DNA of 64,000 nt from Cristatella mucedo (GCA_009760855.2 WPIO01000014.1:7189043-7253042), one strand, 5' to 3'; counted from the stretch's first letter, positions 34,417-46,273 are shown. Translations and numbers: made by a program. Notes: generated by a model from the letters alone, not told the origin.

Positions 34417-34422
34417 AATAAA
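34417..34422 (+). promoter_or_regulatory. Candidate polyadenylation signal for the caspase
   Basis: An AATAAA lies about 160 bp after the caspase stop codon on the same strand. It is the first canonical hexamer I see downstream. In AT-rich sequence such a match is weak evidence on its own. Confidence 0.4.
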
Positions 34423-34429
34423 GAATTTT

Positions 34430-35630
34430 TGAGTGAAAATGCACCAATGGAGTGAAAATACATGTACAGCGGAACGTTAACCAGTATATTAGAATCGACG
34501 TCTACGTAGTTGCTGGTAAATATTACTGAACGCTGAACTTAACCATTAGCTAAGCTTGAATGAATGATTAATTTTACAATGAAAAACCATTAGCTTACTT
34601 GTAAAGACCGTGAATTTAGCTCATAAGTGACAAATAGTGCATGGGATGCATCTGGACAGAGCTTTGCAAATCCGAACCTAAATGGGATTACTCGTTTTTC
34701 ATAAGACAAAACGACGTATTTATATTGGCACTGCCAAGTTTGTACGTCTAATACGGTTACTACAACGCATTTTAAGTTGACTAAAGTATTCCTACAGAAG
34801 CTGTGTACTTTTAATTCAAAATTGCAGTTTAAAATTATACAGCTTTTCACATAATAAAGTACTAAAAACTGGACAGATTGCGACTCAGTGGACAACAAAA
34901 ATGTGTCAGGACGAGAGTATTAAATTTGTTAGCCGACTCCCTCCTACCCTGAACACGAAATAAATTAAGAACTGTGGTTGCAACTGTGTCTTTTTTGGTC
35001 GATGTGCTCGAAAAGAAATTTTCTTCCTTTTGAAAGTAGAAATGTTAATCTAACGTCGTTACAAACTCAAAAAATTGTATTAAGTCCATGTCAACATCTT
35101 TCAGTCAAAGACATGTAAATTCCAGCTGTTCCTTGGTGAGCAGAAGGTTAATGACTTTAAAAAAGCCACAAATAAGCATTGACAGCATGGCACCACAAAG
35201 TTATGATCACTGGACAATGACATATTGGTACGTATTAAGCGAGTTAACTGTCATGAATAGTAAACTTTTCAGTTGAATAGGTGGGTCTTGTAAAGGTATT
35301 TTACCTCAAACAAACTTATCAACGTTAGCAACCTAGTACAGATGTGTCCCAAAATTGTTCCTCCATCTCAAGCAGAGCACCATTTGCTTTGACCCCTAAG
35401 AGTGGTTGTCTCGTGGCAAAGAAGCGACGAAAATTAACGGCCAATGACAGTGTCGTGCATGGTATTGTCTCACACAATTTGACCATTCTTTAAATGAACG
35501 AGTCCGAGGAATAAAACCTAAATTGAGAACAGTGATGAGAATAAAGCAAAGCAACTCGTGAAGTCTAAATACTAGACGAATAAAGGACGCATACAATTTT
35601 CATGAAGTCGATTCCCTTCAGAAAAGGGTA
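34430..35630. other. Region without recognised features
   Basis: Only short ORFs without known domains occur, such as 34590-34898 minus and 35396-35596 minus. No match to the repeat families of the window is visible. It may be ordinary intergenic DNA or the 3' region of the minus-strand candidate that follows. Confidence 0.4.
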
Positions 35631-35637
35631 ATTCCTT

Positions 35638-36129
35638 TTAGGACTGAAGCTCAGCTTTAAACTTATACTCTACAAAATCATCTAGACGTCTGCAAGCAAA
35701 ATAGCATGGAACCAAAGTGATGGAAGGCATATTTCCGACAATCTTTAAATACTGTATTGTACTCAGGGCATCAACTTTAATTAAATCTGGGCATTGACGA
35801 TGTCTGTCGTCACGTTGCAGCATGCATTCAGGTGCAGTGACTCCTATGCCTCATCTTGCCAACGTTATGCTGGCTTAGAGAATAGTAGTTGTCATACGGG
35901 CAAAGCATTATTAGTGCACCACATACTATAGATCTTAGGCTCATACAACATTAAATTGTAAAGACAGCACCTCATTCAATATTTCCCAGGTAGCACTATC
36001 AGTATCAAAAAACCAGAAAAAGCCATAATATTCGCTTGCACTGTCATGACAGCTATGGCGCTGCAAAAAGTGAGAGTTGACAAAGATTGCCAACAAAACT
36101 GCACCAAATAATGCGAACTGTGTGAGCAA
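35638..36129 (-). CDS. Hypothetical small secreted protein (two-exon candidate)
   Basis: On the minus strand an ATG at 36129 opens MLTQFALFGAVLLAIFVNSH, a convincing signal-peptide-like start, and continues to about 35960 (FFWFFDTDSATWEILNE) before a possible donor. A second open segment (from about 35850 to the TAG-side end at 35638) encodes two Cys pairs and ends DDFVEYKFKAELQS. The region matches no repeat in the window. The obvious donor after Glu is phase 0, whereas the acceptors before the second segment are phase 1, so the join is not proven. No family is recognised. Confidence 0.25.
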
Positions 36130-36212
36130 CCGCAGAGAAGGTGCACATGGCGAAAGCTCGAATTCTATTTGTGTAAATATATGATTTAAGTGATATTAAT
36201 AGATTTGATTAA

Positions 36213-36335
36213 TAATAATAATAATAATGGACTTGATAAAGCGCCCTCAGAGAACTTGTCTTTCTGGGCGCTTTACATTTGCTGCAAAGGGAAATGCAAT
36301 GGTTCTTCCAGAGAATTTTCTATGATACCTACAAT
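36213..36335 (-). repeat. LINE-B 3'-tail fragment
   Basis: An (AAT)n tract is followed by ACTTGATAAAGCGCCCTCAG and the GCGCTTTACATTTGCTGCAA block. These are identical in order to the 3' end of the minus-strand LINE-B at 51590-51680 and to the complement of 24470-24555. Only the last 120 bp or so of the element was inserted or survives. Confidence 0.75.
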
Positions 36336-36449
36336 ACCAAGATTGCACTTCTTTCGTCGTGGTCCTAACATTAGCACGCCTAGTTTCATCGTCCTTAAAT
36401 AATGCTGTTGCTGTTATGCAACACTAACAATTTTAATCCCATTCACATT

Positions 36450-37510
36450 ACAATGAAAAAACTATTAGTGTTATTTATCTCCGTCTGTAACTCCACATGG
36501 CCGCAAAGACTACGTGGGTGTTATGCAGGAGGATATATTGGCATAGCACATTCACAGCCTAAGCGGCTTTCAGTACACATTCGGTGGCCAACAGACTTTT
36601 TCTCACTCAACAAGAGAAACTAGGAAGCCTAGCAGAGTTACGAGAGCTGTTGAGGCAGTGAGTAGCTGGGAGTTGCAGAACCGCTGCAAAGGATTAGCTT
36701 TAGTCGGCAGCAGGAGAGTATTTGTCGTTGCGTAAGAATCGTGGAAGCCAGTTCCACAGTCTTAGACATGCATAAGTCAAAAATCTGTAGCCAACAGTTT
36801 GTTTGTGGAGCTAATGTATTCTCTGTACAGGACCTGAGGGCGCAAGAAGGTTGGAACTGGTGCTGCAGTTTAGCTAATTAGGAAGTAGCCAAGCCTTGGC
36901 GGGTCTTTTGGATCAGTGTAAGAATTTTGCTCTGTATCCGTTGATCAACCGTCAGCCATTCTAGCTCATATAGCAAAGGAGCGTCGCGGAAAAACCTCTG
37001 GGACTTTAAAACTAGCCTTGGGGCCACATTCATAGCCATTTGTAATGGCCTAGTTGCTTTCTTTGGTTGCCCAGACAAGGGAGTTAAATAAATCTAGGCG
37101 ATATATAACCGTGGAGCTAGTGAATTTTATTGCAAGCCACCGTAGAAGACAGCTCCTTATTTTAGATAGGGATCGGACGTGATGGCTAGCTGTAGAAGGA
37201 GTGTTATGAATAAGGCTTTTAAAATTTAGATAGCTGGTGGAAACGACACCTAAATTTCGAGCACTTGGTAATGGTCGCACAAGAGCATCACATATTCAAA
37301 GATCGAAGCCTTATTATCCAGCCACAAGCTTAAGGTGTCTCATTAGCAGCAGTTCAGTTTTATCGTCATTTAGTTTCTAGAAGTTTTCCGACATCCAGGA
37401 TCAAATGTCGGCAGGGCAAGCATTCAGTTTTTCAGTTGCTGCAGCCGATTCCGATGGTTTCAATGACAAATACAGCTCAATATCGTGAGCATAGAAATGA
37501 AATCATACTC
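36450..37510 (-). mobile_element. LINE-A 3' half
   Basis: Minus-strand frames at 36878-37280 encode RT C-terminal motifs (KKATRPLQMAMNVA and WLTVDQRIQSKILTL). The 3' end on the plus strand begins TATCTCCGTCTGTAACTCC at about 36477. The LINE continues at 39330 after an interruption of about 1.8 kb. Confidence 0.75.
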
Positions 37511-39330
37511 CATTGGCTCAAAGGGGACTTACAAAAGTGGGCAACAATTTTTAGTTTCAGGAAATTTGCCACTTAAAAGACTAACCGGTTATAAATGCTA
37601 CCCCAGATTTTGGTAGTAGATGGATTATCGGAACATCCTAAATAGAGTTGTTCAGTAAGACTTACTGAAACCGATGTAGTAAGTTAAGCTCAAATAAGTG
37701 AATTTTTATTTAAAACCGATTGAATCCAGTGTTAGTGCTGCACTTTGCAAATATAGGGTACTTAGCCGTAACGGACCCGAAGAGCATAACTTCAAACAAT
37801 CAAAAATAAGTTAAATGTACTCCCACGAGATCAAACGTCTAACAGGTAGTATAAAAGGGATAATAAAAGAGTAAACCCAACTGGCCGAGGTGCTGTCCTG
37901 CCTTCGCCGACCTGTCCAGCCCACAAAACCGGCTGCAAACGAAATTTCAAGGTCTACTCATTGACTTGGCAGAAACATGCTCAAATTGGTAGGTTACTAT
38001 CAGCTCAGAAACCGGAATGACTATTGTTCGGCAAGTCGACTATCATTTTGAATAAGGTATTTAGAACTTGCTGATACCTGGGCCGCCGTAGCTAAGGAGT
38101 CTACTACTACTGCACCTACTGAATATTGCGACTGTCGATCCGGTTCCTGTACCGGCCGTAATCCACGAGGCATCGGCTGCAGTGACCGGCTGCCAGTCAG
38201 TGCAGTCACTTGGATGGAGCTAGCTCGTCGTTCAGTGGGAATCATTCTGAAAATGCTGAGGTGATCCTGTTTTGAGGAAATTTAGGGGATTTCTCAATAA
38301 TGCTGTTCATAGCTTGAAATTCGTATTGGCAAACCAAGGTCTCACGCCCGGTTGGTTTCACTACCAGTGGTATATGTGTTATTGTACCTAACTTCGCTAT
38401 CATGCTTATGTCAAATCTCCGATAATAGTGATCCGATAAACACGAAGTCTTAAATGTATAATTGTGTATGCTTACATATAATTCAAGCCGTATCGCGTGC
38501 ATGATGGTCCTCTGCTCTCACTGCCCTGCGGCTTGCAATTGCAGCGTTGATAATGTGTTTTTCTGTCACCCTGTACTGCCTTTGTAAGAGCGGAAAGATT
38601 GTGTTGAAGACAAAGAAATGCCCTTTTCAAGGCAATTTTCTATTCATTCGGCAGCTTAGGCTGCTAATACATGTTTCACAATTTGTCGTCGATTGTCTTT
38701 GCAATCGCCTAAACTTTTGGTTTGGCTCTGGGGGGCTGCAATGATGAATGCTGGTAGAGAGACAGTAAACCTCGTGTTCATCATCCATGATGACACTTTG
38801 ACCGTGCTTCTTGAACAGTTAGGCTGCGCACCTTCGAAATGCTACAGCTTGGCCATCTATGGCCTCATCAAATTAGAATTTGGAATATAAGCTCCGGTCT
38901 AGTTTTTTACCCATATATTTCTCAAGTTTGGTTGTATGGCAGGTGAGTATAGCACCACAGTCCTTCAAAGTCAAATGATCGAACCACTCCTGATAATTGT
39001 GATTCTGTTCACGTCAAAATTGTGTTTATTTACTTTTTAAAATCATTCCAGGGTAAAGAAAAGTGTTCTGCATCTCGTGAGAGGTTTCACGTATTTCTAC
39101 CATGCATCGTAATGAAACTGAATAAAACAAAAAGGATATAGCGAAGCAAAATTCTGACCTAAACTTGCACAGGTCATTCCGAAGGTCAAAGTGGCACTAA
39201 TTAAATCAGCATATATATATTGTTTACCGTGTTGTCAGTACACATTTGCATGCCGGTCGATCAATTAGTATTTGAGAACTATCAATACATGTGCTTTGAG
39301 GGAGGTAACTTCTATAGGGGTGTGAGCATA
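37510..39330. other. Insertion of unknown nature splitting LINE-A
   Basis: LINE-A homology stops near 37510 and resumes near 39330; the paralogue at about 57590-57610 is continuous. The inserted 1.8 kb has no visible terminal repeats. It contains a perfect 19-bp palindrome at 37651-37669 (TTCAGTAAG-A-CTTACTGAA) and two adjoining minus-strand ORFs (38021-38502). It may be a decayed mobile element. Confidence 0.35.
38021..38502 (-). CDS. Two adjoining ORFs of unknown function
   Basis: An 86-codon ORF (38502 to 38242) ends one codon after TTTTCAG. A 74-codon ORF (38245 to 38021) starts at an ATG one base beyond that CAG and has a GTATCAG donor-like site after GCGGCCCAG near 38087. The arrangement could reflect an exon starting at 38247 with an alternative upstream frame. 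No domain, signal or repeat similarity is evident. It could equally be chance. Confidence 0.15.
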
Positions 39331-41250
39331 ACTCCCGACCCCTCTCGAATATATTTCTCAGAGGTTGAGTATAATTAGAGAACAGCAAGAGACTGAGGAA
39401 GGACCCTTGAGGGACAACATAGGTTCCTCGTCTTGTGTGTCAGACCTGACCCCCACACGACACGGATATAGCACATTCAGACAATAATGATTTCAACTAT
39501 ACCAGTGCTTCGTCTGCAAGACCGATCGCTCTCCTCAATCATCAAGTAAAACATCACGATCAGTAATGCCGAAGGCAGCTGACAGATGTAGCAGAGCTCG
39601 GGCAGTGATAGTCTCAATATTATTGCTATGTAGAATGTCGTAAACATGAAGGAAAGAAGTTTCAGTAGAGTGCTGCCTCTTTAAACCTGATTGAAACGTT
39701 TCTGACATCTCAATTTTTTCAATATGTATAACCAGCTGCTTGGCAGCAATTTTTTCCAGAATCCTTGACAAGAAACAAGGGAAACTTGGTGATAGTTTGC
39801 GAGGACCTCGGTATCTAATCCAGGCTTTTTAAGTATGGTTCTAACGATAGCCGATTTGAAGGACTTGGGTATGACCCCTATTACCAAAAAAGCATTAAAA
39901 ATCTCGGTTATGGCAGGGATTGGTTGGTTGGTTGGTCTGCCAGTATGGACCACAGAAATTATGGTATAGGGCCTGCAGGAGAGCTCTTTTTACTAGACCT
40001 TATTATGGTAGCAACGTTGCACGTTGAAACTTCGGGAAATAATTTAAGAAAGTTCACAGGTTAAGGTGGTTGCTTTAATGACCTCGGTCCCGAAGTCGTG
40101 GGTTTGATTCCTGTGATGGGCGATCCTTTATCGCCACTGCAAGCGGTGGTGATAGCCGTAAAGGCTCTTCTGTCGCTATACAAAAAGAGGCTGCTTAAGA
40201 AGCTAGGTGTACTTACTTACTTACTAGGTTGTGATTCCACAATTGCTTTACTCAGAAGGGGCTTTGTGGAGGCACGAATAAGCACAATTTATTCAGTAAA
40301 GAAGGTTGAATTTTTTTTGGCTAAGCTGCTAAAATAGTCATACCTCTCAGCATTTGCCAATTGTTTACTGTCTGATAAGCCTGTTTTAGATCTGACTGGC
40401 AGGAATTCAGTTTTTGAGTGAAAAAGCCATGGCTTTGTTTAAGCTTCCGCGTGTAAACTCGTATGCAGTCTTTAAAGTTTACTAGATCTGCATCAGACCC
40501 CGATTTCTTGAAACGGCAACAAGCCTAATCTTAACGAGGCGAATCTCTAGATTGTTTATAATTGAAAGGAATCTCTATCACTCTGTACACAGATTGAATG
40601 ATCGGGAGTATGCTTATTAATAGCACTATGTTCACTGTTTCAGTGAGAGTATCTAGGCTGTTGGCCGAGTCTGGGTGCGTATCGAGAAGACCTGCATCAC
40701 AAAAAGATTTCAAATATTTGTCTATGGCACTGCTTTGTAAGTAACGTCGCTTGAGAGTTCCAAATTACCCTGTACGTATAATGGAGCAGGAACAGTAAAC
40801 GAGACAGAACAATGCCCTGAGAGGGTCAGTGGGCACACCACAAATTCAGTGGGGAAGACATCCTTAATGATCACGACATCCAGAATATGGCCGCCGACGT
40901 GTCTGGTATGATAAATGTGTTGGACCAAACCAAAATTCTCCAAACGGTCAAGAAATGAGTGGACCTGGCTGTTGCTAGGGTTGTCAAAGTGATTATTGAA
41001 GTCTCATGCTTTTAGTATGCTATCTAAAATTCTTCACAGTTGAAAAGGAAGACCACAATAGGATTCCAGTCGAAAGAAAGCATGTATAATGCAAGATTCG
41101 CCATCTAAACCAGGCTGTGGCTGTTAGTGGTTACAGACAGACACAATTACTGTTTAGAAGCACTGGTGCAGAGCCCATTTCAATGGACCAGCAGTGACTA
41201 TTAGGAGGCGGCCAGTTCCAGGATGTGCCCATTAATGACAATGGTGGTCA
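39330..41250 (-). mobile_element. LINE-A endonuclease and RT part
   Basis: Read on the minus strand: an endonuclease C-terminal part with NPSNSQVHSFLDRLENFG and HTRHVGGHILDVVII (about 40940-40840), then RT with SAIVRTILKKPGLDTE (about 39840), ILEKIAAKQL, HSTETSFLHVYDIL and LHLSAAFGITDRDVLL (about 39690-39540). This order is that of APE-type endonuclease followed by RT in CR1/L2-like LINEs. Stops and shifts are present. A SINE interrupts it at about 40055-40218. This is the longest LINE-A in the window. Confidence 0.8.
40055..40218 (+). mobile_element. tRNA-derived SINE inserted in LINE-A
   Basis: It starts TTAAGGTGGTTGC with a B box GGTTTGATTCC (40101-40111), then a body with GTGATAGCCGTAAAGGCTC and a tail of repeated CTTA units (about 40203-40215). 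The uninterrupted LINE-A at 58120-58150 shows the empty site: the sequence before it (AAGAAAGCTCACATG) and after it (TTGTGATTCCGCAATTG) flank the SINE here. The A box is partly missing, so it is slightly 5'-truncated. Confidence 0.7.
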
Positions 41251-41860
41251 AGAGTAGATGTAGACACTAGTTACCCTATGCGGGGAGTGTAGCACCACCG
41301 AAGACGAGTGTACAGATGTTTACTAGGCGATATAGCATGATAACAAGTATAATTCCTATTTAAATGTAAAAGCATGCATATATTTATTGACCACACGACA
41401 GACGAGCAGGTGTGCACTGTCTGTGAATTTCTGTAATACCCATTTTTAAGAGCTCTACAGAAGGGCAAAGAGGCAGATAGTGACAGACCGTCTTTTTTTT
41501 AAAGCTTCTCACATACACTTAGCATGCCCATCAAGACGATGCTGCTATACCAAGTTATTCATCTGACTGCTATGCATAGCCTATAACAGTCGTAGACAGA
41601 TTCAAGTGCAAGCATCAAATGAAAATCATAACTAACTCTAACGACGAATCACCTAACTTGATTAGGTACTCTCACACAGAATGAGCTAACTGACATAGGT
41701 AAGCAGCAAATATCGATTCAGTAAAAATCAAGCAAGCTAAACATACCCACCTGCTTCGGAATAGAAGCAAAGAAATAGAGCACTTGCACTCAACAATGGC
41801 AGTCGCAGAAGTTGTGCCGCAGTTTGAGAGGTGCCTGTTTTCACACTTTATGAAAAATTT
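41250..41860. other. Unassigned sequence
   Basis: There is no match to LINE-A, X or the other repeats that I can see, and no meaningful ORF. Confidence 0.4.
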
Positions 41861-42970
41861 TTCGCACATCTGCTACCGATTATAAACAGCTGCGTGGAAT
41901 AGGCTCCTCTCTCGGAAATAGAAAAGGCAGGGCAAGAGAATTCACCCGAGTCGCAAATCGTGGACCATCTCGTCTTGATATTCGCGAATCAACAATAGAC
42001 TTATCATTTACCCAGTGGGGCTCTGGCTTAGCTTGCAACAGCCAAAAGGCTCGCCTGAGATTCAAGTATCGAGATGTCCTGACTGTCGAAACAGATACGA
42101 AAGATTTTGCCTCATGAAATTTCAACAACTGTTGTGCTCCACACAAGCACCTACAAGACTAACTGGTCCAATCACATGAATGTCTAGCCTTACTATTACA
42201 ATCACATGAATTTCTAGCCTTACTGTAGCAATCTGAATTAAAATTTAGCTAGAAAACATAGGTACCATTATTAAGCTTGCTGTAACTTAAGTTACAGCCG
42301 AGCTGTACAGGTTTATAATTTTGGAAGGCACCCTTAATGCTTTTTTCAGAGCTTTACATTCACCTAACCGAGGCATGATGTAACTGCGGCTATTGAAGAG
42401 CTGCACACTGAATCGGCATCAACGTAAAACCAGGCCACTCAGTATTTGTCTGAACTCATTCAATCTCAGAGAGCTGATATTTTTGCTTTATTGACACCCA
42501 GATTCACAATTTAGTAACAATTACCGTGAGCTGCTGTTTAGCTGCTCCAACAGGCAGCAGAAAGTAGGTATTTTGGAAATTAAAACAATCAAATGCTACT
42601 GAAACAGATTAACAGCAGGTTTATCCAGTTTAGTCAGTGTCCGGTTCTATAGCTAAAAGTTACGTGGTATACTCCCTGCTCATTTTGCAACTCTCACGGC
42701 GACTCGCGTTCAGTCACTCAGCCAGCGACTCAGCCAAGCGAAAGCATGAATTTACAGTCCAATAAGCCACTCACAAAATTAATAGATTCTCTTCACTGTT
42801 AGCACCAAAATAATGCATGGTTTGTATACCTATTAGATTGTCACAAAGGCCCTTGCCTGGCAGATAGGATGCTCTATCTTCACCACCCAGATCGTAGATT
42901 CCTGGGCTGTAGTTGTGGATTCTTCATTGCCCACTGCTAGAAATGACAATTGCCTTTAAAATGTAGCCAA
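41860..42970 (-). repeat. Repeat X, central copy (first part)
   Basis: It follows the order of 58.75-60.18 kb: the AGGCAGGGCAAGAG...CACC block near 41930, AACAATAGACTT near 41990, GGCTCTGGCTTAGCTTGC near 42020, the AGCTTGCTGTAA and GTTACAGCC blocks near 42275-42300, and the tRNA-like ATGCTCTATCTTCACCACCC segment near 42868. It resumes at 48536 and again at 50026, after insertions. Confidence 0.6.
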
Positions 42971-43684
42971 GTTCCAGCATGGGTCAAAGGCTAGTTCCCG
43001 TCAAATTCAGCTATACTCCTGCCACGCTGCCACTCGCCATGCCGCTCAGCTAGGGTAAGACGAACGGCCGTCAGGTTAAACCTCTTTCTAATAACGCATG
43101 CGCCCACAACAACAGGGGAAATAAACGAGTCTACAAGAAGGGTCCTAAACAAAGCACACTAATGGGGCGCAAGACGACGCAGCAAGCGCGAACAAATGTG
43201 TTGGTTGGTCAGTCGGCTTCCACCGCCACACCGTCGCCGTTTCCGTCCAACCAGTACAAGCATACGCCTTACAAGACCCGACTAGCTGAGTATTCTGGAA
43301 TAGACGGAGCAGACGTCCACAACTGTCAAAAACTTCTGCCGAAAGACGCCTACGTACGGGGGAGGGTCACGAACACGCTACACGGGGAACGCGGAATATA
43401 CAAGTCTCAACAACGAGCGTGCTGTCCAGATCCGCCGGGGACTTGGGTACTCGTCGCCTTGAGTGAGTGGCCACATCGCCGGAGCACGCCTGCAACTATC
43501 TAGGTGCATCACTCGGCGAGACCAGGAGCCTCCAACACCACGCTTTACTCTGCCAACTTCTCTTACCCACGAGCCCCCGTGACCTCACGTCACCGCACAT
43601 CCAGCCATGCCGCATGTCCGAACCCGGCCTTTCCGGTGACCCTCATTACAGCTGTTGGGTCCCAGCCAACCGAACCTACCCTGG
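42970..43684 (+). other. GC-rich orphan segment with 113-codon ORF
   Basis: This segment lies between the interrupted X copy and the Gypsy 5' LTR and has no second copy in the window. The ORF at 43162-43503 begins MGRKTTQQARTNVLVGQSAS and is basic and Ser/Thr/Pro-rich, with no known domain. G+C is visibly higher than in the surroundings and similar to the Gypsy element. It may be the remnant of another retroelement into which the Gypsy inserted. Confidence 0.3.
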
Positions 43685-43688
43685 GTAC

Positions 43689-43996
43689 TGTTGTGTGTGC
43701 CTGTTGCTTCTCGGCCAGTGGTGTGTGCCCCACTCTCGGAGGGTAGTTGGACGGTTGTCTTGGAGCGGCCTTTGATGTAGGCACGTGGCCCACCACGGTG
43801 GCTCACCACGGATGCACTCCATAATCTGTGGTGAGTCAGCCCATAGCTAATATATGTACCCCCTGGGGGAATAAAGATTGAGTCTCGTTCGCCGCTCACG
43901 TTCGCCCGCTCGTCTCTTCGTGTCTCCGTGAGACTCCACTAGTGCTGCTACAGCCGGAGACACGGTAACACAACATGGAGACACAGTAATACAGCA
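43689..43996 (+). repeat. Gypsy 5' LTR
   Basis: 308 bp beginning TGTTGTGTGTGCC. It includes TATATATG, AATAAAGATTGAGTC (poly(A) signal) and a 3' tail with two tandem copies of a GGAGACAC...ACA motif. By eye about 20 mismatches separate it from the 3' LTR with no length difference. Confidence 0.93.
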
Positions 43997-44009
43997 TTAG
44001 TTGCAGAGA

Positions 44010-44860
44010 ATGGTTACTGCAATGCTGCCGCCAGTGTACGACGGTTGAACGCCGCTCGACCTCTGGATTTAACGCTTTGATGCCTGTGCGTCGTCAAGCG
44101 GCTGGGACGAGGCATCTTGTACGAGCAAGGTACAGGCGTTTCTAGGGGGCCAGACGCCGTCGTATATCTGGAACTGGAAAGGAAGTCAAGAAAGCGTTAG
44201 AGGAGGCTTTCTCGCCAGAGGAGAGCCGTGGTGAGTACCTCCGCGAATTTGAATGCCGCGTCCTGCAGGACGCCGACCTGGTGCGGAATTTTATGTACGA
44301 CCTGAAGCGCCTGCTCAGGCGAGCGATGCCAAACTTAAGCGGCGCCGCAAAAGAGTCGCTCCTATGCTATCAGGTTTTGAATGGACTGCCGGACTGCGTG
44401 GCCTCCACCATTAAGGCTTCGCGGGACTGTAATATGCCAGCGGCCACTCTGGAGCAAGCCATGGTTCTAATGGCTATGCAACGAGGGCGCGCTTACTCTA
44501 CCGTAGCGTCCCTAGAGCCAGCCGGAGCGACGGGTGCGCACGCCGTCGACGAGCTTACCGCCCGCCTGGCCACCTTAGAGGCCGAGCTCCTGCGCATGCG
44601 AGTCGAAGCACCGGGCGCATCGGGAGATCTTGGACGAGAGTCTGCAGCGGTGCTAGCAGGCTCGGCTCGCCATCGCGAGCGCTGGCAGACGGAAAAATTC
44701 GGCGGAGCTAAGAAAGTGCCGTGCTGGGAGTGCTCTGGCTTCGGCAATGTAGCCAGCAACTGTGCTAACCGCAGAGCCACACCGACTACCAGACGACCTC
44801 AGGGAAATGGCGATGCCCCGCGGGTGGATGGGGGCCACGGGTCGAGTCTAGAGAGTCCCC
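44010..44860 (+). CDS. Gypsy gag (frameshifted)
   Basis: A likely start at 44010 (MVTAMLPPVYDG) hits a stop within 13 codons. The main open frame resumes upstream of 44281 and encodes a helical capsid-like region (LLCYQVLNGLPDCV, then ATLEQAMVLMAM), followed by a zinc-knuckle remnant CWECSGFGNVASNC near 44722. In that knuckle the His of C-x2-C-x4-H-x4-C is Asn. Gag would package element RNA in cytoplasmic particles; this copy is broken. Confidence 0.75.
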
Positions 44861-44899
44861 TGTGCGGTATCGAAACGCTTAGCGGACCCCAAGCACGTT

Positions 44900-45432
44900 C
44901 GTCGTGCGTGACTGTCGGCGTTGGCGACAAAACTGTATTAGCGTTGATCGACAGTGGTTCATGTGCTTCACTAATTAAGGAAGAGGCTGCCTGCCACTGT
45001 CCACACTCACCGTACCTTCCAACCTGCACAACCTAAAAGACGGCAGCCAATCAGCCTCTTCGGGCCACCGGACAGTGCGATCTACAGTTTGTTATAGAGG
45101 GCAGATCTGTGTGCCATGCCTTTCTTGTTGTGAGAGACCACGTCGTTGACGTGATCTTGGGAACCAATTTTTTAACCTCACAGAGAGCTCAAACACATTA
45201 CCAGGAGCCCTCAAAGGAAGGTTGCCATCATTTTAAATTGCAATGGCAGGATTGCAATACGGCGGCAGTGGCAAGCGTCTTGGAGCATGAATCAGCATTA
45301 GAGCTCGAGACGCGATGTTTGGTGCTGCAGTTCGAAGCGGACGACGACACGATAGATATACCACTTTACCCGCAGCCATACAGAGAAGTGGTCGAGAGGT
45401 TTCGAGCCCTCTTCCGCCGCCAACCAGGTTGA
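44900..45432 (+). CDS. Gypsy protease (interrupted)
   Basis: The frame ending at 45036 contains ALIDSGSCASLI, the retropepsin Asp-Ser-Gly active site. The frame 45109-45432 continues with DVILGTNFL, the conserved C-terminal strand with Ile-Leu-Gly. A shift between them breaks the domain. Aspartic protease of this type matures Gag-Pol. Confidence 0.75.
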
Positions 45433-45479
45433 ACTAATCTTATCTATCACAATATTCCAACAGATAACAGCACACCAGT

Positions 45480-46273
45480 ACGCGTCCCAGTGTGACGAAT
45501 TCCACTGCATTTGCGAAAAAAGATCATGGTGCCGCTTAATACTATGCTAGAGCAGGGTATGATCAAGCTGAGCTCAAGCCCGTGGCTGGTGCCAGCTGTT
45601 GACATGCCCAAGAAAAATGGTGAAGTGCGCATAGCAGTAGACTATAGAGCTTAATAAACGTACTGCAAAGGATGCTTATCCCTTGCCGTTGCCGAACGTA
45701 ATTCAGGAGCGCCTCCATGGCGCCAGCGTCTTCAGCACTCTGGAAATGATTTCGGGATACTGGCAGGTACCGATTCATCCCGACGATTTCCAAAAGACCG
45801 CATTTACGCACGGGCCAGGACTTGGTGCATTCGCCTTCTTAAAAATGCCGTTTGGATTATCCGGGGCTCCAGGTACATTCCAGCGGTTAATGAACTCGGT
45901 TTTGAGCGATTTACTCTTCGTTTATACTTATTTGGACGACGTGATGGTCCATAGCTGCAGCGAGGTGGAGCACATCAACCATTTGAATATGGTGTTTTCC
46001 AGGCTGCAGAAGGCCGGATTGAAGCTGTCCGGTGGTAAATGGCATATTGCGCAGGCGGAAGTGAAATACCTGCGGCGTGTCTTTGACAGAAACGGCATGC
46101 GCCCTGACCCGGAGAAAGTGCGCCAAGTCACCGACTGGCCAAAGCCGACTTTGGTGTCGGAGCTTCGTGCGTTTCTGGGTTTGGCGTCCTACTATCGCCG
46201 GTTCATCAAGGGCTTTGCTGGGTTGGCCGCCCCTTTGTATGCACTGTTTGCAACGGAGACGCCATACACTTGA
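45480..46273 (+). CDS. Gypsy reverse transcriptase (degenerate)
   Basis: The fingers region (LVPAVDMPKKNGEVRIAVDYR, about 45584-45648) is followed by stops and a shift near 45650. The palm then runs open from 45683 with MISGYWQVPIHPDD, KMPFGLSGAPGTFQRLMN and the catalytic YLDDVMVHS near 45925. The thumb and connection follow (FLGLASYYRRFIKGFAGLAA). The active-site Asp pair is intact although the ORF is not. Confidence 0.88.

Noticed and set aside
43590-43899. Minus-strand ORFs over the Gypsy 5' LTR
   Set aside because: They are antisense to the LTR and its flank, without domains or conservation in the 3' LTR.
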